From: Novosphingobium aquimarinum
GTDB lineage: Bacteria > Pseudomonadota > Alphaproteobacteria > Sphingomonadales > Sphingomonadaceae
Direction of reading: 5' to 3'
Assembly (NCBI RefSeq): GCF_009746585.1
Contig: NZ_WRPO01000005.1
Coordinates: 1-64,000, forward strand
DNA: 64,000 nucleotides
Under the pieces are notes generated by a model, which worked only from the letters and a program-made list of their open reading frames with translations, made no database searches and was not told the DNA's origin. Of this stretch, positions 54,782 to 63,833 are shown piece by piece. Numbering within the stretch: position 1 is the stretch's first letter; the number at the start of each line of letters is the position of its first letter. A program made the translations under genes and the position numbers.

Positions 54782-55935
54782 ACCAGCGTTCGATCTCGAT
54801 CTTCGGCGCGACGGGCTCGATCGGCGCGTCGACGACCGACCTTCTGCGAAGCGAGAAGGGCAAGTGGCGCGTCGTCGCGCTCACCGCACAATCCAGTATC
54901 TCCGAGTTAGCCCAGCTGGCACGCGAGTTCGAGGCGGAGATTGCCGTGGTTGGCGATGAGCGCTGCCTCGGGGAACTGCGCGACGCGCTCGCCGGCACAG
55001 GTATCGAAGCCGCTGCAGGCAAGGCCGCGCTGATCGAGGCTGCGGCGCGTCCGGTCGACCTTACCGTCGCGGGCATTGTCGGCTGCGCCGGGCTCGCGCC
55101 GACCATGGCCGCGATCGAGCAGGGCGGCACCGTGGCGCTGGCCAACAAGGAAGCGCTGGTCTCCGCCGGTGAAGTGATGACCGCCGCGGTCGCGCGCCAC
55201 CGCGCCACGCTGCTGCCGGTCGACTCGGAACACAACGCCATCTTCCAGTGCCTCGCCGGTAACGATCTGGCCGACGTGCGCTGGATCACGCTCACCGCCA
55301 GTGGCGGACCGTTCCGCGAATGGAGCGAGGAACGCCTCGCGGCCGCGACTCCGGTCGAAGCGGTGCGCCATCCCAACTGGGACATGGGCGCCAAGATCAG
55401 CGTCGATTCGGCGACGATGATGAACAAAGGTCTCGAACTGATCGAGGCGTTTCACTTGTTCCCCGTCGGGCTCGATCGACTGCGCATTCTCGTCCACCCG
55501 CAATCGGTGATCCACTCGATGGTGGAATACCGCGATGGTTCGACGCTCGCGCAGCTCGGTCCATCGGACATGCGGGTGCCGATCGCTTCGGCGCTCGCCT
55601 GGCCCGCGCGGATGAACACGACGTGCGATCCGCTCGATCTCGCCGCGATCGGCACGCTCAGCTTCGCCGCGCCCGACGAAGTTCGTTTTCCGGCCACGCG
55701 TCTGGCCCGTGAGGCGGCGGAAGCGGGCGGCGCAGCACCGGCCGTGCTGAACGCGGCCAACGAAGTCGCGGTCGCGGCATTCCTGGCTGGTCAGATTGGG
55801 TTCACCCGGATTGCGGCACATGTCGCCAATGTCCTTGAAACTTATGCTCCTTCCGCGCCGGCATCGCTCGACGATGTCCTCGCGGTCGATAGCGAGGCGC
55901 GCTCGCGGGCGCGCCTGCTGATGGAGACTGCCTGA
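54778..55935 (+). CDS. dxr: 1-deoxy-D-xylulose 5-phosphate reductoisomerase
   Basis: This 385-residue NADPH-dependent enzyme carries out the second step of the MEP isoprenoid pathway. It has the NADPH loop IFGATGSIGAST (about 8-19), ANKEALVSAGEV, the metal and substrate segment DSEHNAIFQCL, LTASGGPFR, and NWDMGAKISVDSATMMNKGLE. The GTG start at 54778 overlaps the cdsA stop. Isoprenoid supply from here feeds uppS and the ubiquinone side chain enzyme elsewhere in this window. Confidence 0.96.
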   Translation: MNQRSISIFGATGSIGASTTDLLRSEKGKWRVVALTAQSSISELAQLAREFEAEIAVVGDERCLGELRDALAGTGIEAAAGKAALIEAAARPVDLTVAGIVGCAGLAPTMAAIEQGGTVALANKEALVSAGEVMTAAVARHRATLLPVDSEHNAIFQCLAGNDLADVRWITLTASGGPFREWSEERLAAATPVEAVRHPNWDMGAKISVDSATMMNKGLELIEAFHLFPVGLDRLRILVHPQSVIHSMVEYRDGSTLAQLGPSDMRVPIASALAWPARMNTTCDPLDLAAIGTLSFAAPDEVRFPATRLAREAAEAGGAAPAVLNAANEVAVAAFLAGQIGFTRIAAHVANVLETYAPSAPASLDDVLAVDSEARSRARLLMETA

Positions 55936-55939
55936 CTTG

Positions 55940-57058
55940 ATGGCCGCACCCTCACTTTTGACGACGATCCTCGCTTTCGCACTCGTGCTCGGGCCGTTGA
56001 TCGTCATCCACGAGCTTGGTCACTATCTCGTTGGCCGCTGGTTCGGCGTGAAGGCAGATGCCTTTTCGGTCGGCTTCGGCAAGGAGCTGGCTGGCTATAC
56101 CGACAAACGCGGCACCCGCTGGAAGCTGTGCGCCTTGCCGCTGGGCGGTTACGTCCAGTTCGCCGGTGACATGAACCCGTCGAGCGCGCCGGCACCTGCG
56201 GATCCCTCGGTGTCCGACGCCGATCGCGCCATGCAATTCCAGACCAAGCCCTTGTGGCAGCGCGCGCTGATCGTGCTGGCAGGGCCGCTGACCAATCTTC
56301 TGTTCGCAGTGGCGATTTTCGCGGCTTTCAACTTCGCTCTCGGCCGCGCTGTCGCGGTGCCCGAAGTGGCGGAGTTCTCCGAGCAATCGGCGGCGCAGGA
56401 AGCCGGCGTGCGCCTGGGCGACCGGATCGTCGCGATCGACGGAAACCCGATTGAGAGCTTCACCGAGATCCCGCAATATGTCGTGCCGTATCCGGGGCGC
56501 ACGGTGGTGATTACGGTATCGCGCGATGGTGACGAGCTGGCGATTCCGGTCAAGATACGTTCGGAACTCGAAAGCGATCGCTTCGGTAACGAGGCGCGCA
56601 TCGGCCGACTCGGTATCGGTGCAGGGTCAGGCGCAATTGATGTCGTGCAAGTCGATCCGATCAAGGCGGTCGAGCTCGGCTTCACTCAAAGCTTCGACGT
56701 CATGAAGATGATGGCTTCCGGCATCGCCCAGATCGTGACGGGTGAGCGATCGGTGAAAGAGCTGGGCGGACCGATCAAAATCGCCAAGTACTCCGGCGAG
56801 CAGTTCACGCTGGGCTGGTTCCAGTTTGTCGGCTTCGTCGCGCTGATCTCGATTAACTTGGCATTCATCAATCTCCTGCCAATTCCGGCGCTCGACGGAG
56901 GACACCTCGCCTTCTACGCGGCCGAGGCAGTTCGCCGGAAACCGCTGAGTCAGCGCAGTCAGGAATGGGCGGTGCGGACCGGTGTGGCCCTGGTTCTGGC
57001 GCTCATGCTGGTGGTGACCTTCAACGATCTGGCTACGCTCCCGTTTTTCGGGGGATAG
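55940..57058 (+). CDS. rseP: RseP-type site-2 protease
   Basis: This 372-residue intramembrane zinc protease has the active-site HELGH motif at residues 24-28 in the first membrane helix, a central PDZ domain (about 120-205, with QEAGVRLGDRIVAIDGNPIE), and the conserved C-terminal NLLPIPALDGGHL. It cuts anti-sigma factor or other membrane substrates in envelope stress. ATG 55940 is preferred to an in-frame TTG at 55937; dxr stops 4 bases before it. bamA follows after 158 bases. Confidence 0.93.
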   Translation: MAAPSLLTTILAFALVLGPLIVIHELGHYLVGRWFGVKADAFSVGFGKELAGYTDKRGTRWKLCALPLGGYVQFAGDMNPSSAPAPADPSVSDADRAMQFQTKPLWQRALIVLAGPLTNLLFAVAIFAAFNFALGRAVAVPEVAEFSEQSAAQEAGVRLGDRIVAIDGNPIESFTEIPQYVVPYPGRTVVITVSRDGDELAIPVKIRSELESDRFGNEARIGRLGIGAGSGAIDVVQVDPIKAVELGFTQSFDVMKMMASGIAQIVTGERSVKELGGPIKIAKYSGEQFTLGWFQFVGFVALISINLAFINLLPIPALDGGHLAFYAAEAVRRKPLSQRSQEWAVRTGVALVLALMLVVTFNDLATLPFFGG

Positions 57059-57216
57059 CCGCAAGGAATTTCCTAGCGATCACAGTTCCGCCCGGATTGT
57101 CTGCTTGATTGGCCGTTGCCCATCAGGCAGAGGGCGGCGATTGCTGGCGGGGAGGCGGCCTACTCCAGTGCGGAGGGGAACGGCTCCGCGCAAGGTGTGT
57201 ACGGGAACGGCTTCGA

Positions 57217-59988
57217 ATGATGGGATTGGATACGGCTCGCAGTTTCGGTGCCGCGCGAAAGTCGCGACTTGCTGCAGCCTTGCTGGGGACTACGATCCTT
57301 GCCAGCCTGCCGGTCGTCGCACAGGCTCAGGATGCCGCGGCCTCGGCCCCGGACCCGGCTCAGCCACCTGAAGCGCAGGCGACCGCTGAAACACAAGCGA
57401 CCGCGCCGACGGTAACGCCCCAGGGCGATACCATAAAGGTCGTGCAGGTCGTTGGTTCCGAACGCCTCGAACCACAGACGATTCTTTCCTACGTCCAGTT
57501 GCGCGCGGGGCAGCCTTACACGGCCGCGGCCGCCGACCAGGCGCTCAAGACGCTCTACGAGACCGAGCTGTTCGCCGACGTCCAGATCTCCAACGACAAC
57601 GGCTTCGTGACCATCCAGGTCAAAGAGAACCCGGTGGTCAACCGGATCATTCTGGAGGGCAACAAGCGGATCAAGAACGACAAGATCCTGCCCGAGATCA
57701 AGGTCGCGCCGCGCCAGATCTTCACGCGTTCCAAGGTCCGCGCCGACGTTGCGCGCATAATCGAGCTCTACAAGCGTCAGGGCCGCTACGCCGCGACCGT
57801 CGAGCCGAAGATGGTCATGCTCGACCAGAACCGCGTCGACATCGTTTTCGAGATTTCCGAGGGCGACAAGTCCAAGGTCCGCCAGATCAACATCATCGGC
57901 AACGAGAAGTTCTCCGACGGCCAGCTGCGCGGCGAGATGGTGACCAAGGAGACGGGTCTCACCAAGATCTTCTCCTCAAGCACCAGCTACGATCCCGACC
58001 GCATGGCCTTCGACCAGCAGAAGCTGCGCCAATTCTACCTGACAGAAGGCTACGCCGATTTCCGCGTCGTCTCGGCCGTGGCCGAGCTGACGCCGGACAA
58101 GAAGGACTTCATCATCACGTACGTGGTGGAAGAAGGCGATCGCTACAAATTTGGCGACATCGAAGTCGATAGCCAGTTGCGCGATTTCAGCGGTGAGGCG
58201 CTGGCCAAGCAGCTGCCGATGAAGAAGGGCGACTGGTACAACGCCAAGCTCGTCGAAGACACGATCGAAAAGCTGAACGAGACAGCGGGCGCTTTCGGCT
58301 ACGCCTTCGCGGACGTGCGGCCGCAGTACGATCGTTCGAAGGAAGACCTTACCATGGGTCTGACTTTCGTGATCCAGGAAGCGCCGCGCGTCTACGTCGA
58401 GCGGATCGACGTGAATGGCAATACGCTGACGCAGGACAAGGTCGTGCGCCGCGAGTTCCGTCTGGCCGAAGGCGACGCGTTCAACTCGCTGCAAGTGCGC
58501 CGCTCGTCCAATCGCATCAAGTCGCTGGGCTATTTCCAGGAGAAGTTCGAGGTCGAGCAGAAGCCTGGCTCTGCGCCCGACCGCATCCTGCTGGAAGCGA
58601 ACGTCGAGGAAAAGCCGACCGGCCAGCTGCAGCTTTCGGCGGGCTTCTCGAGCCTCGAAAGCTTCATCTTCCAGGCTTCGGTGCAGCAGCGCAACTTCCG
58701 CGGGCGTGGCCAGACGATCGGCCTTTCAGGCAGCTATTCGCGCTATACCAAGAGCGTCGAGGCCAGCTTTACCGAACCCTACGTGTTCGATCGCAACGTG
58801 TCGCTGGGCGTCGACGTCTACCGGCGCGACTTCAACAGCTTCCGTTTCACCAACAGCCGCGACACGACCTATCGCCAGGCGACGACGGGTTTCCAGATTC
58901 GCGCCGGTCTGCCGCTCACCGAATACCTGACCGGCGTCATGCGCTACACGCTCAACTACGATGACGTGACGCTGGATCGCGGCATCTTCTTCTCCGATCG
59001 GCTCGGGCCGAACCAGTGCGACCCGCTGCTCGCCGGGCGCTATCTGTGCGAGGCGATCGGCAAGCGCACCAGCTCGATCCTGGGCGCCTCGCTGATCTAC
59101 GACCGGCTGGACAATCGCATCCGGCCGACGCGGGGCTTGCTTGCCTCGGTAAGTGCCGATTTCGCCGGGCTCGGCGGTTCGGTGAAGTACGGGCGCCTCA
59201 CTGCCAAGGCCTCGAAGTACTGGCCGATTGGCGCCGGCTTCGTCTTCTCGATCAACGGTGAGGGCGGGGCGATCAAGTCCTTCGAGAACCGCAATATCGA
59301 TGGTGTCGACGATGTCCGACTGACCGATCGGTTCTATCTCGGCGAGCCGCAGATTCGCGGTTTCGACATTCGCGGCGTGGGTCCGCGCGTGCTGCGTAAG
59401 CCCTATATCGACAGCAACGGCGACGGCGTCATCGATGGCAACAGCGGCGACGGCTTTTCGGACAAGCGCAGCGACTGGGCCGACGACGCGCTGGGCGGCA
59501 AGTACTACTACCTCGGCCGCGCCGAACTCGAGATCCCGCTGGGCTCGGGCGTGCGCGAACTGGGGCTGCGCCCTTCGATCTTCGTCGATGCTGGTGCGGT
59601 TTGGGGCGTGACACGCCCGACGCTCGATCGCGTCGCGACCTCGACGCTGATCCCCGAACGCAACGATGCGGGGCAAGCGCTCTATACGCAGGTCGACACT
59701 GTCGACGCGAACTGCTCGGCGACTTCGGTCAGCGTCGTCACCAGCCCGACCAACCCGACGCCGCCAGCGTGCCTTGGCACCAACGCTAATACTGCGCGCG
59801 GCAATACCATTGCCCCGTTCCAGGAGTTCTTCGTCGGCGATACCTGGAAGCCGCGCGTCGCGATCGGTATCGGTGTGAACTGGAATTCGCCGTTTGGTCC
59901 TTTCCGGATCAACTTCTCGAAGGTCCTCGTCAAACAAGACGGTGACGACACCAAGGCCTTCAACTTCAATGTGGGAACCCAATTCTGA
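57217..59988 (+). CDS. bamA: Outer membrane assembly factor BamA
   Basis: This 923-residue beta-barrel protein inserts other outer membrane proteins. Signal peptide (ILASLPVVAQA, cut near residue 36), five POTRA-like repeats (about 60-450) and a C-terminal 16-strand barrel with the L6 VRGF-type motif (IRGFDIRG near 710). The chosen start is the ATG at 57217; a longer frame to 57109 has no signal. The barrel end NFNVGTQF is normal. It overlaps the skp start by one base, placing the whole export/assembly set in one operon. Confidence 0.95.
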   Translation: MMGLDTARSFGAARKSRLAAALLGTTILASLPVVAQAQDAAASAPDPAQPPEAQATAETQATAPTVTPQGDTIKVVQVVGSERLEPQTILSYVQLRAGQPYTAAAADQALKTLYETELFADVQISNDNGFVTIQVKENPVVNRIILEGNKRIKNDKILPEIKVAPRQIFTRSKVRADVARIIELYKRQGRYAATVEPKMVMLDQNRVDIVFEISEGDKSKVRQINIIGNEKFSDGQLRGEMVTKETGLTKIFSSSTSYDPDRMAFDQQKLRQFYLTEGYADFRVVSAVAELTPDKKDFIITYVVEEGDRYKFGDIEVDSQLRDFSGEALAKQLPMKKGDWYNAKLVEDTIEKLNETAGAFGYAFADVRPQYDRSKEDLTMGLTFVIQEAPRVYVERIDVNGNTLTQDKVVRREFRLAEGDAFNSLQVRRSSNRIKSLGYFQEKFEVEQKPGSAPDRILLEANVEEKPTGQLQLSAGFSSLESFIFQASVQQRNFRGRGQTIGLSGSYSRYTKSVEASFTEPYVFDRNVSLGVDVYRRDFNSFRFTNSRDTTYRQATTGFQIRAGLPLTEYLTGVMRYTLNYDDVTLDRGIFFSDRLGPNQCDPLLAGRYLCEAIGKRTSSILGASLIYDRLDNRIRPTRGLLASVSADFAGLGGSVKYGRLTAKASKYWPIGAGFVFSINGEGGAIKSFENRNIDGVDDVRLTDRFYLGEPQIRGFDIRGVGPRVLRKPYIDSNGDGVIDGNSGDGFSDKRSDWADDALGGKYYYLGRAELEIPLGSGVRELGLRPSIFVDAGAVWGVTRPTLDRVATSTLIPERNDAGQALYTQVDTVDANCSATSVSVVTSPTNPTPPACLGTNANTARGNTIAPFQEFFVGDTWKPRVAIGIGVNWNSPFGPFRINFSKVLVKQDGDDTKAFNFNVGTQF

Positions 59989-60674
59989 TGCAAATGCTTT
60001 TGAAAACGGCGCTCGCTGCGGCCCTTGCGGCCGGTACCGCACTCACCGCGCAGCCTGTCCTCGCTCAGGCCACCGGCACGGTCGTGCAGGGCCTCGCCAT
60101 CGCCAACCTCGATGCGGTTATCGCCAACTCGAACGCCTTCAAGACGGCCGAGACGCAGCGCCAGACGACGTACAAGGCGCAGATCGACCAGGCCGAACAG
60201 CGCCGCAACGCGATCTCCGCGCAGCTCAATCCGCTGGTCACCAAGTTCAACACCGATAGCCAGGCGGCGAACCCGAACCAGGCCTCGCTGCAGCAGCAGG
60301 CCGCCACCATCCAGCGGATGCAGGAAAGCGGACAGGAAGAACTGCAGCGCATCCTTCAGCCGGTCGCGATGTCGCGCGCCTACGTGACCGAGCAGATCGA
60401 GGACAAGCTGGACCAGGCGGTGAAGGCCGCGATGGGCAAGAAGAAGGTCTCGCTGCTGCTGAACCCGCAGGCGATCGTCGCGGTGAACGCTTCGGCCTAC
60501 AACCTCAATCAGGACATCCTGACCGAGCTGAACACCATGATCCCGTCGGCGCAGATCGTTCCGCCTGCGGGATGGGAGCCGCGTCAGATCCGTGAGGCCC
60601 GCGCGCAGCAGGCTGCGGCGGCAGGCCAGGCGCCGGCACCCGCGGCGACCACGACTCAGCCTCAGGGCCGCTGA
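59988..60674 (+). CDS. OmpH/Skp-family periplasmic chaperone
   Basis: This 228-residue protein has a signal peptide ([20 protein letters not shown], cleaved after AQA) and a long helical arm region (about 55-150) like the tentacles of Skp, with a central [17 protein letters not shown] segment. Proteins of this family hold unfolded outer-membrane proteins for BamA. The C-terminal extension is rich in alanine and proline ([18 protein letters not shown]). Its stop overlaps the fabZ start, unlike most proteobacteria where lpxD intervenes. Confidence 0.9.
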   Translation: MQMLLKTALAAALAAGTALTAQPVLAQATGTVVQGLAIANLDAVIANSNAFKTAETQRQTTYKAQIDQAEQRRNAISAQLNPLVTKFNTDSQAANPNQASLQQQAATIQRMQESGQEELQRILQPVAMSRAYVTEQIEDKLDQAVKAAMGKKKVSLLLNPQAIVAVNASAYNLNQDILTELNTMIPSAQIVPPAGWEPRQIREARAQQAAAAGQAPAPAATTTQPQGR

Positions 60675-61141
60675 TGGCGGACGCAGAAAGCGGCAAGGGC
60701 GCCGAAACGGGATACGACATCCCGAAAATCCTCGCCGCTCTGCCGCACCGCTATCCGATGCTCCTCGTCGATCGCGTCGCCGCGATCGGCGAGCAGGAAA
60801 TTCACGCGGTCAAGGCGGTGAGCTTCAACGAGGGCTTCTTTCAGGGCCACTTCCCGGGCCGTCCGATCATGCCCGGCGTCCTCCAGATCGAGGCGCTGGC
60901 GCAGGCCGCGGGTATCCTGGCGATCGAGAGCCTCGGCCTCGCGGGGTCGGGCAAGCTGGTCTATTTCATGGCGATCGAGGATGCGAAGTTCCGCAGCCCG
61001 GTCGAGCCCGGCCACTTGCTCGATCTGCGCGTCGGCTTCGTCCAGAAGCGCAGCCGCGTCTGCAAGTTCTGGGGCAAGGCCTCGATTGCGGATAAAGTCA
61101 CTTGCGAAGTGAACTTCACCGCGATGATCGCGGATAGTTGA
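60674..61141 (+). CDS. fabZ: 3-hydroxyacyl-[acyl-carrier-protein] dehydratase FabZ
   Basis: This 155-residue hot-dog fold enzyme dehydrates 3-hydroxyacyl-ACP in fatty acid synthesis. The catalytic residues are H59 and E73 in [20 protein letters not shown], preceded by [12 protein letters not shown]. Size is normal. It overlaps skp by one base. In most Gram-negatives lpxD precedes and lpxA follows it; here both are absent. Confidence 0.96.
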   Translation: MADAESGKGAETGYDIPKILAALPHRYPMLLVDRVAAIGEQEIHAVKAVSFNEGFFQGHFPGRPIMPGVLQIEALAQAAGILAIESLGLAGSGKLVYFMAIEDAKFRSPVEPGHLLDLRVGFVQKRSRVCKFWGKASIADKVTCEVNFTAMIADS

Positions 61142-61165
61142 GAAAGATTTGAGTCTTTGCCATTG

Positions 61166-61351
61166 GCAACCTGCATCCGCAGGTTGCCCGCGGCATCGGG
61201 CCGAGTCTTCGTTTGGTGCGGTCCGCCCATCCGGGCGGACCTTGCGGCACCGGCCCGCGCCCCCACCCGACCTCCCATCGGTAGTATACTTGAGTGGGAG
61301 GTCGGGTGGGGGCGTGGGCTGGTGCCGCGGCAAACCGCGGATGCGGTTTGC
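61166..61351. repeat. Compound palindromic repeat array between fabZ and rpmE
   Basis: Four perfect or near-perfect hairpins stand in a row. (1) 61166-61187: GCAACCTGC, loop ATCC, GCAGGTTGC. (2) 61220-61241: GGTCCGCCC, loop ATCC, GGGCGGACC. (3) 61245-61327: a 33-base arm (containing CCCACCCGACCTCCCA) mirrored with only two non-Watson-Crick positions around a 17-base loop. (4) 61330-61351: GCAAACCGC, loop GGAT, GCGGTTTGC. The small hairpins keep the same ATCC/GGAT tetraloop while their stems differ. No protein-coding reading fits this stretch. It looks like a dispersed repeat of the sphingomonad type, possibly a mobile or exapted regulatory element. Confidence 0.7.
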
Positions 61352-61455
61352 GTTCATCTAAAGACTCCAACGCTGGACAAATCGGTCCTCTCCGGCTATG
61401 CGCCCGCCTTCGTTTGAGCAGGCCGGTCGGAACCGGCCAAGCAGAGAGATTCGCG

Positions 61456-61683
61456 ATGAAGGCTGATACCCACCCCGACTATCACACGATTACGGTCCAG
61501 ATGACCGACGGCTCCACGTTCCAGACTCGCTCCACCTGGGGCAAGGAAGGCGATACGCTGGTGCTCGACATCGATCCGACGACGCACCCCGCCTGGACTG
61601 GCGGCAAGGCGCAGATCCAGGATGGCGGCCGCGTCGCGCAGTTCAACAAGCGTTTCGGCGGGCTTTCGCTCAAGAAGGGCTGA
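61456..61683 (+). CDS. rpmE: 50S ribosomal protein L31
   Basis: This 75-residue ribosomal protein begins [20 protein letters not shown] and has the L31 family core [20 protein letters not shown], then [20 protein letters not shown]. The zinc-binding CxxC of the C+ type is absent, so it is the zinc-free (C-) form common in alphaproteobacteria. ATG 61456 is chosen; upstream in-frame sequence comes from the repeat array. A strong terminator follows. Confidence 0.93.
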   Translation: MKADTHPDYHTITVQMTDGSTFQTRSTWGKEGDTLVLDIDPTTHPAWTGGKAQIQDGGRVAQFNKRFGGLSLKKG

Positions 61684-61706
61684 GTTTCCGATCAGACGGA
61701 AACCGA

Positions 61707-61736
61707 AAAGGGGCGGACCGCAAGGTCCGCCCCTTT
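61707..61736 (+). terminator. Strong bidirectional terminator after rpmE
   Basis: A perfect 13-base stem AAAGGGGCGGACC / GGTCCGCCCCTTT with loop GCAA lies 24 bases after rpmE. A-tract and T-tract flank the stem, so it can end both the rpmE transcript and the convergent PilZ gene transcript. Confidence 0.85.
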
Positions 61737-61793
61737 CGCGTTCGAGGGCGATCGCAGGGCGCGCCTGCACAACCGATTGGAATGCGGAACCGC

Positions 61794-62135
61794 TTAGAAG
61801 TTTTCGGCGTCCATCATCGCGCGCCAGGCTTCGCGGTTTGCCGGAACCGGATTGAGAAACTCCATCCCCGCCGAGCCGTCACGCACCCAGCGCACGACGG
61901 CATCGAGTTCGTCGTCCTCGGTGATCGCGATCTTCACGAACGAGCCTGGCCGCAACCATGCCGCGTCGCAGCGAATGCAGGCTCCGTGCAGCGAAATGTC
62001 GATCAGCAAAGTCGAGGCCGTCTTACCCGTCATGTTGGTGATGGTGGCGTCTGAGACGGCGTTGAAGCGGGGTTCTCGGCGGCGATTCTCGTCGGTGTCC
62101 GGTTCGGCTTCGAACCGGGCCAGGGGATAGTTCAT
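61794..62135 (-). CDS. PilZ domain protein
   Basis: This 113-residue single-domain protein is a likely cyclic di-GMP receptor. The PilZ binding motif RxxxR appears as RRREPRF near residues 18-24 and the D-x-S-x-x-G element as DISLHGACI near 46-54. It would bind the second messenger made by diguanylate cyclases such as the one at 31304 in this window, though a direct link is not implied. It is convergent with rpmE and divergent from the MFS gene. Confidence 0.85.
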   Translation of the reverse strand: MNYPLARFEAEPDTDENRRREPRFNAVSDATITNMTGKTASTLLIDISLHGACIRCDAAWLRPGSFVKIAITEDDELDAVVRWVRDGSAGMEFLNPVPANREAWRAMMDAENF

Positions 62136-62421
62136 TTAAAGTCTTTCCGTCCTCGTCGATAGAATGCGCCGTCCTCCTGTTTCGCTGATGCGGGTTAAGG
62201 CTCCGTCACGCGGCATCCTTTTCCCGGGGTTAACCTTGTTTAGGGTTTTGCCCGCGAGACTTGCACCGAGCCTTGCTGCCGCTAGGCTACCGGTTCATCC
62301 ATTCTAATGGCTCCATCATCAGACGGGGACGAGGCCGATCTCGCAACACCAAGCCGAGCGCGCAGGCGCCATTCCCGCACGGCTGGAGCGCCTGCCCTGG
62401 AGCCGGTTTCATTGGCTTGTC

Positions 62422-63771
62422 GTGGTGGCGCTGGGCATCACCTGGATCCTCGACGGGCTGGAAGTCACGCTGGCGGGATCGGTGGCGGCGGCCTGGCGCG
62501 ACGAAGCCAGCCTGGGGCTCGATGCCTCGCAAGTCGGGCTCGCCAATTCGGCCTATCTGGCGGGCGCGGTCACCGGTGCGTTGTTCTTCGGCTGGCTGAC
62601 CGATCGGATGGGCCGCAAGCGGATGTTTTCGGTCACGCTCGGTCTCTACCTGCTGGCGACCGCGGGAACTGCTTTCGCCTGGGACTTGCCCAGCCTTTTC
62701 GTCCTGCGTTTTCTGACCGGGGCTGGGATCGGCGGCGAATACAGCGCGATCAATTCCGCGATCCAGGAACTGATCCCGGCGCGTCGGCGCGGCTGGACCG
62801 ATCTGGTCATCAACGGCAGCTTCTGGATCGGAGCCGCCCTTGCAAGCGGGGCGACTCTGGTCGTGCTCGATCCGCGCGTTTTCGGGCCCGATCTGGGCTG
62901 GCGCGTGGCGTTCTTCTTCGGCGCCGCGATTGGTGCGGTGATCATCTGGCTGCGACGCTTCATTCCTGAAAGTCCGCGCTGGCTGGCGATCCACGGACGG
63001 CTCGAGGAAGCCGATGCGATCGTGACCGACATCGAGCGCAGGGTGGCCGCGCAGGGCCAAGCTCTGCCCCCTGTCGAAACGCGTGCCGCTAAAGTCACTC
63101 CCCGATCGGCGACGAGCCTGGCCGAAGTCGCGCGCACGATGGTGAGGATCTACCCGCGCCGTGTCGTCTACGGCCTGACGCTGATGATTGCGCAGGCCTT
63201 CTTCTACAACGCGATCTTCTTCACCTACGCGATGATGCTGACCGACTTCTATGACGTGCCGGCGCCGTCGGTCGGGTGGTACATTCTGCCGTTCGCCGCG
63301 GGCAACGTGCTTGGCCCGCTGGTGCTCGGCCGCTTTTTCGACAGCTGGGGCCGGAGGCCGATGATCGTGCTCACGTATTCCGCCTCGGGCTTACTGCTCT
63401 TGGCAAGCGGTCTCGCGTTTCGCGCCGGGCTGCTCGACGCGACGACCCAGACGCTGTGCTGGAGCGTCACGTTTTTCTTCGCGTCCGCCGCGGCCTCGGC
63501 TGCGTACCTGACCGTGGCGGAATCGTTCCCGCTCGAGATCCGCGCGTTCGCGATCGCTATTTTCTATGCCTTGGGCACGGGGCTCGGCGGTGTGGCGGCG
63601 CCTTGGTTGTTCGGCGCGCTGATCGAGAGCGGCTCGCGCGATCAGGTCCTGCTGGGCTACGTCCTGGGCGCAGCGCTGATGCTTGTCGCAGCAGGCGTGG
63701 CGCGCGTCATCGGCATCGATGCCGAGCGCAGATCCCTGGAGGACGTGGCCAAACCGCTGTCATGGGAATGA
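62422..63771 (+). CDS. MFS transporter (sugar/metabolite:H+ type), N-terminus probably frameshifted
   Basis: This protein of about 449 residues from GTG 62422 has 12 predicted membrane helices, the loop motif GWLTDRMGRKR between TM2 and TM3, EYSAINSAIQELIPARRRGW in TM4-5, and a long central cytoplasmic loop. The reading frame continues upstream without a start codon, as RLERLPWSRFHWLVVVALGI (about 62380-62440), which matches the N-terminus typical of the family. An ATG at 62307 lies in the neighbouring frame; removing one C at 62349-62350 joins it (DLATQAERAG...), giving a full-length protein. So the gene may be a pseudogene, a sequencing error, or translated from GTG in shortened form. Confidence 0.75.
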   Translation: MVALGITWILDGLEVTLAGSVAAAWRDEASLGLDASQVGLANSAYLAGAVTGALFFGWLTDRMGRKRMFSVTLGLYLLATAGTAFAWDLPSLFVLRFLTGAGIGGEYSAINSAIQELIPARRRGWTDLVINGSFWIGAALASGATLVVLDPRVFGPDLGWRVAFFFGAAIGAVIIWLRRFIPESPRWLAIHGRLEEADAIVTDIERRVAAQGQALPPVETRAAKVTPRSATSLAEVARTMVRIYPRRVVYGLTLMIAQAFFYNAIFFTYAMMLTDFYDVPAPSVGWYILPFAAGNVLGPLVLGRFFDSWGRRPMIVLTYSASGLLLLASGLAFRAGLLDATTQTLCWSVTFFFASAAASAAYLTVAESFPLEIRAFAIAIFYALGTGLGGVAAPWLFGALIESGSRDQVLLGYVLGAALMLVAAGVARVIGIDAERRSLEDVAKPLSWE

Positions 63772-63833
63772 GGGCAATGGGAACGATCGTGGCGTGACCG
63801 GCTTTCGATACCATACCCGAAGGAGAGACGACG

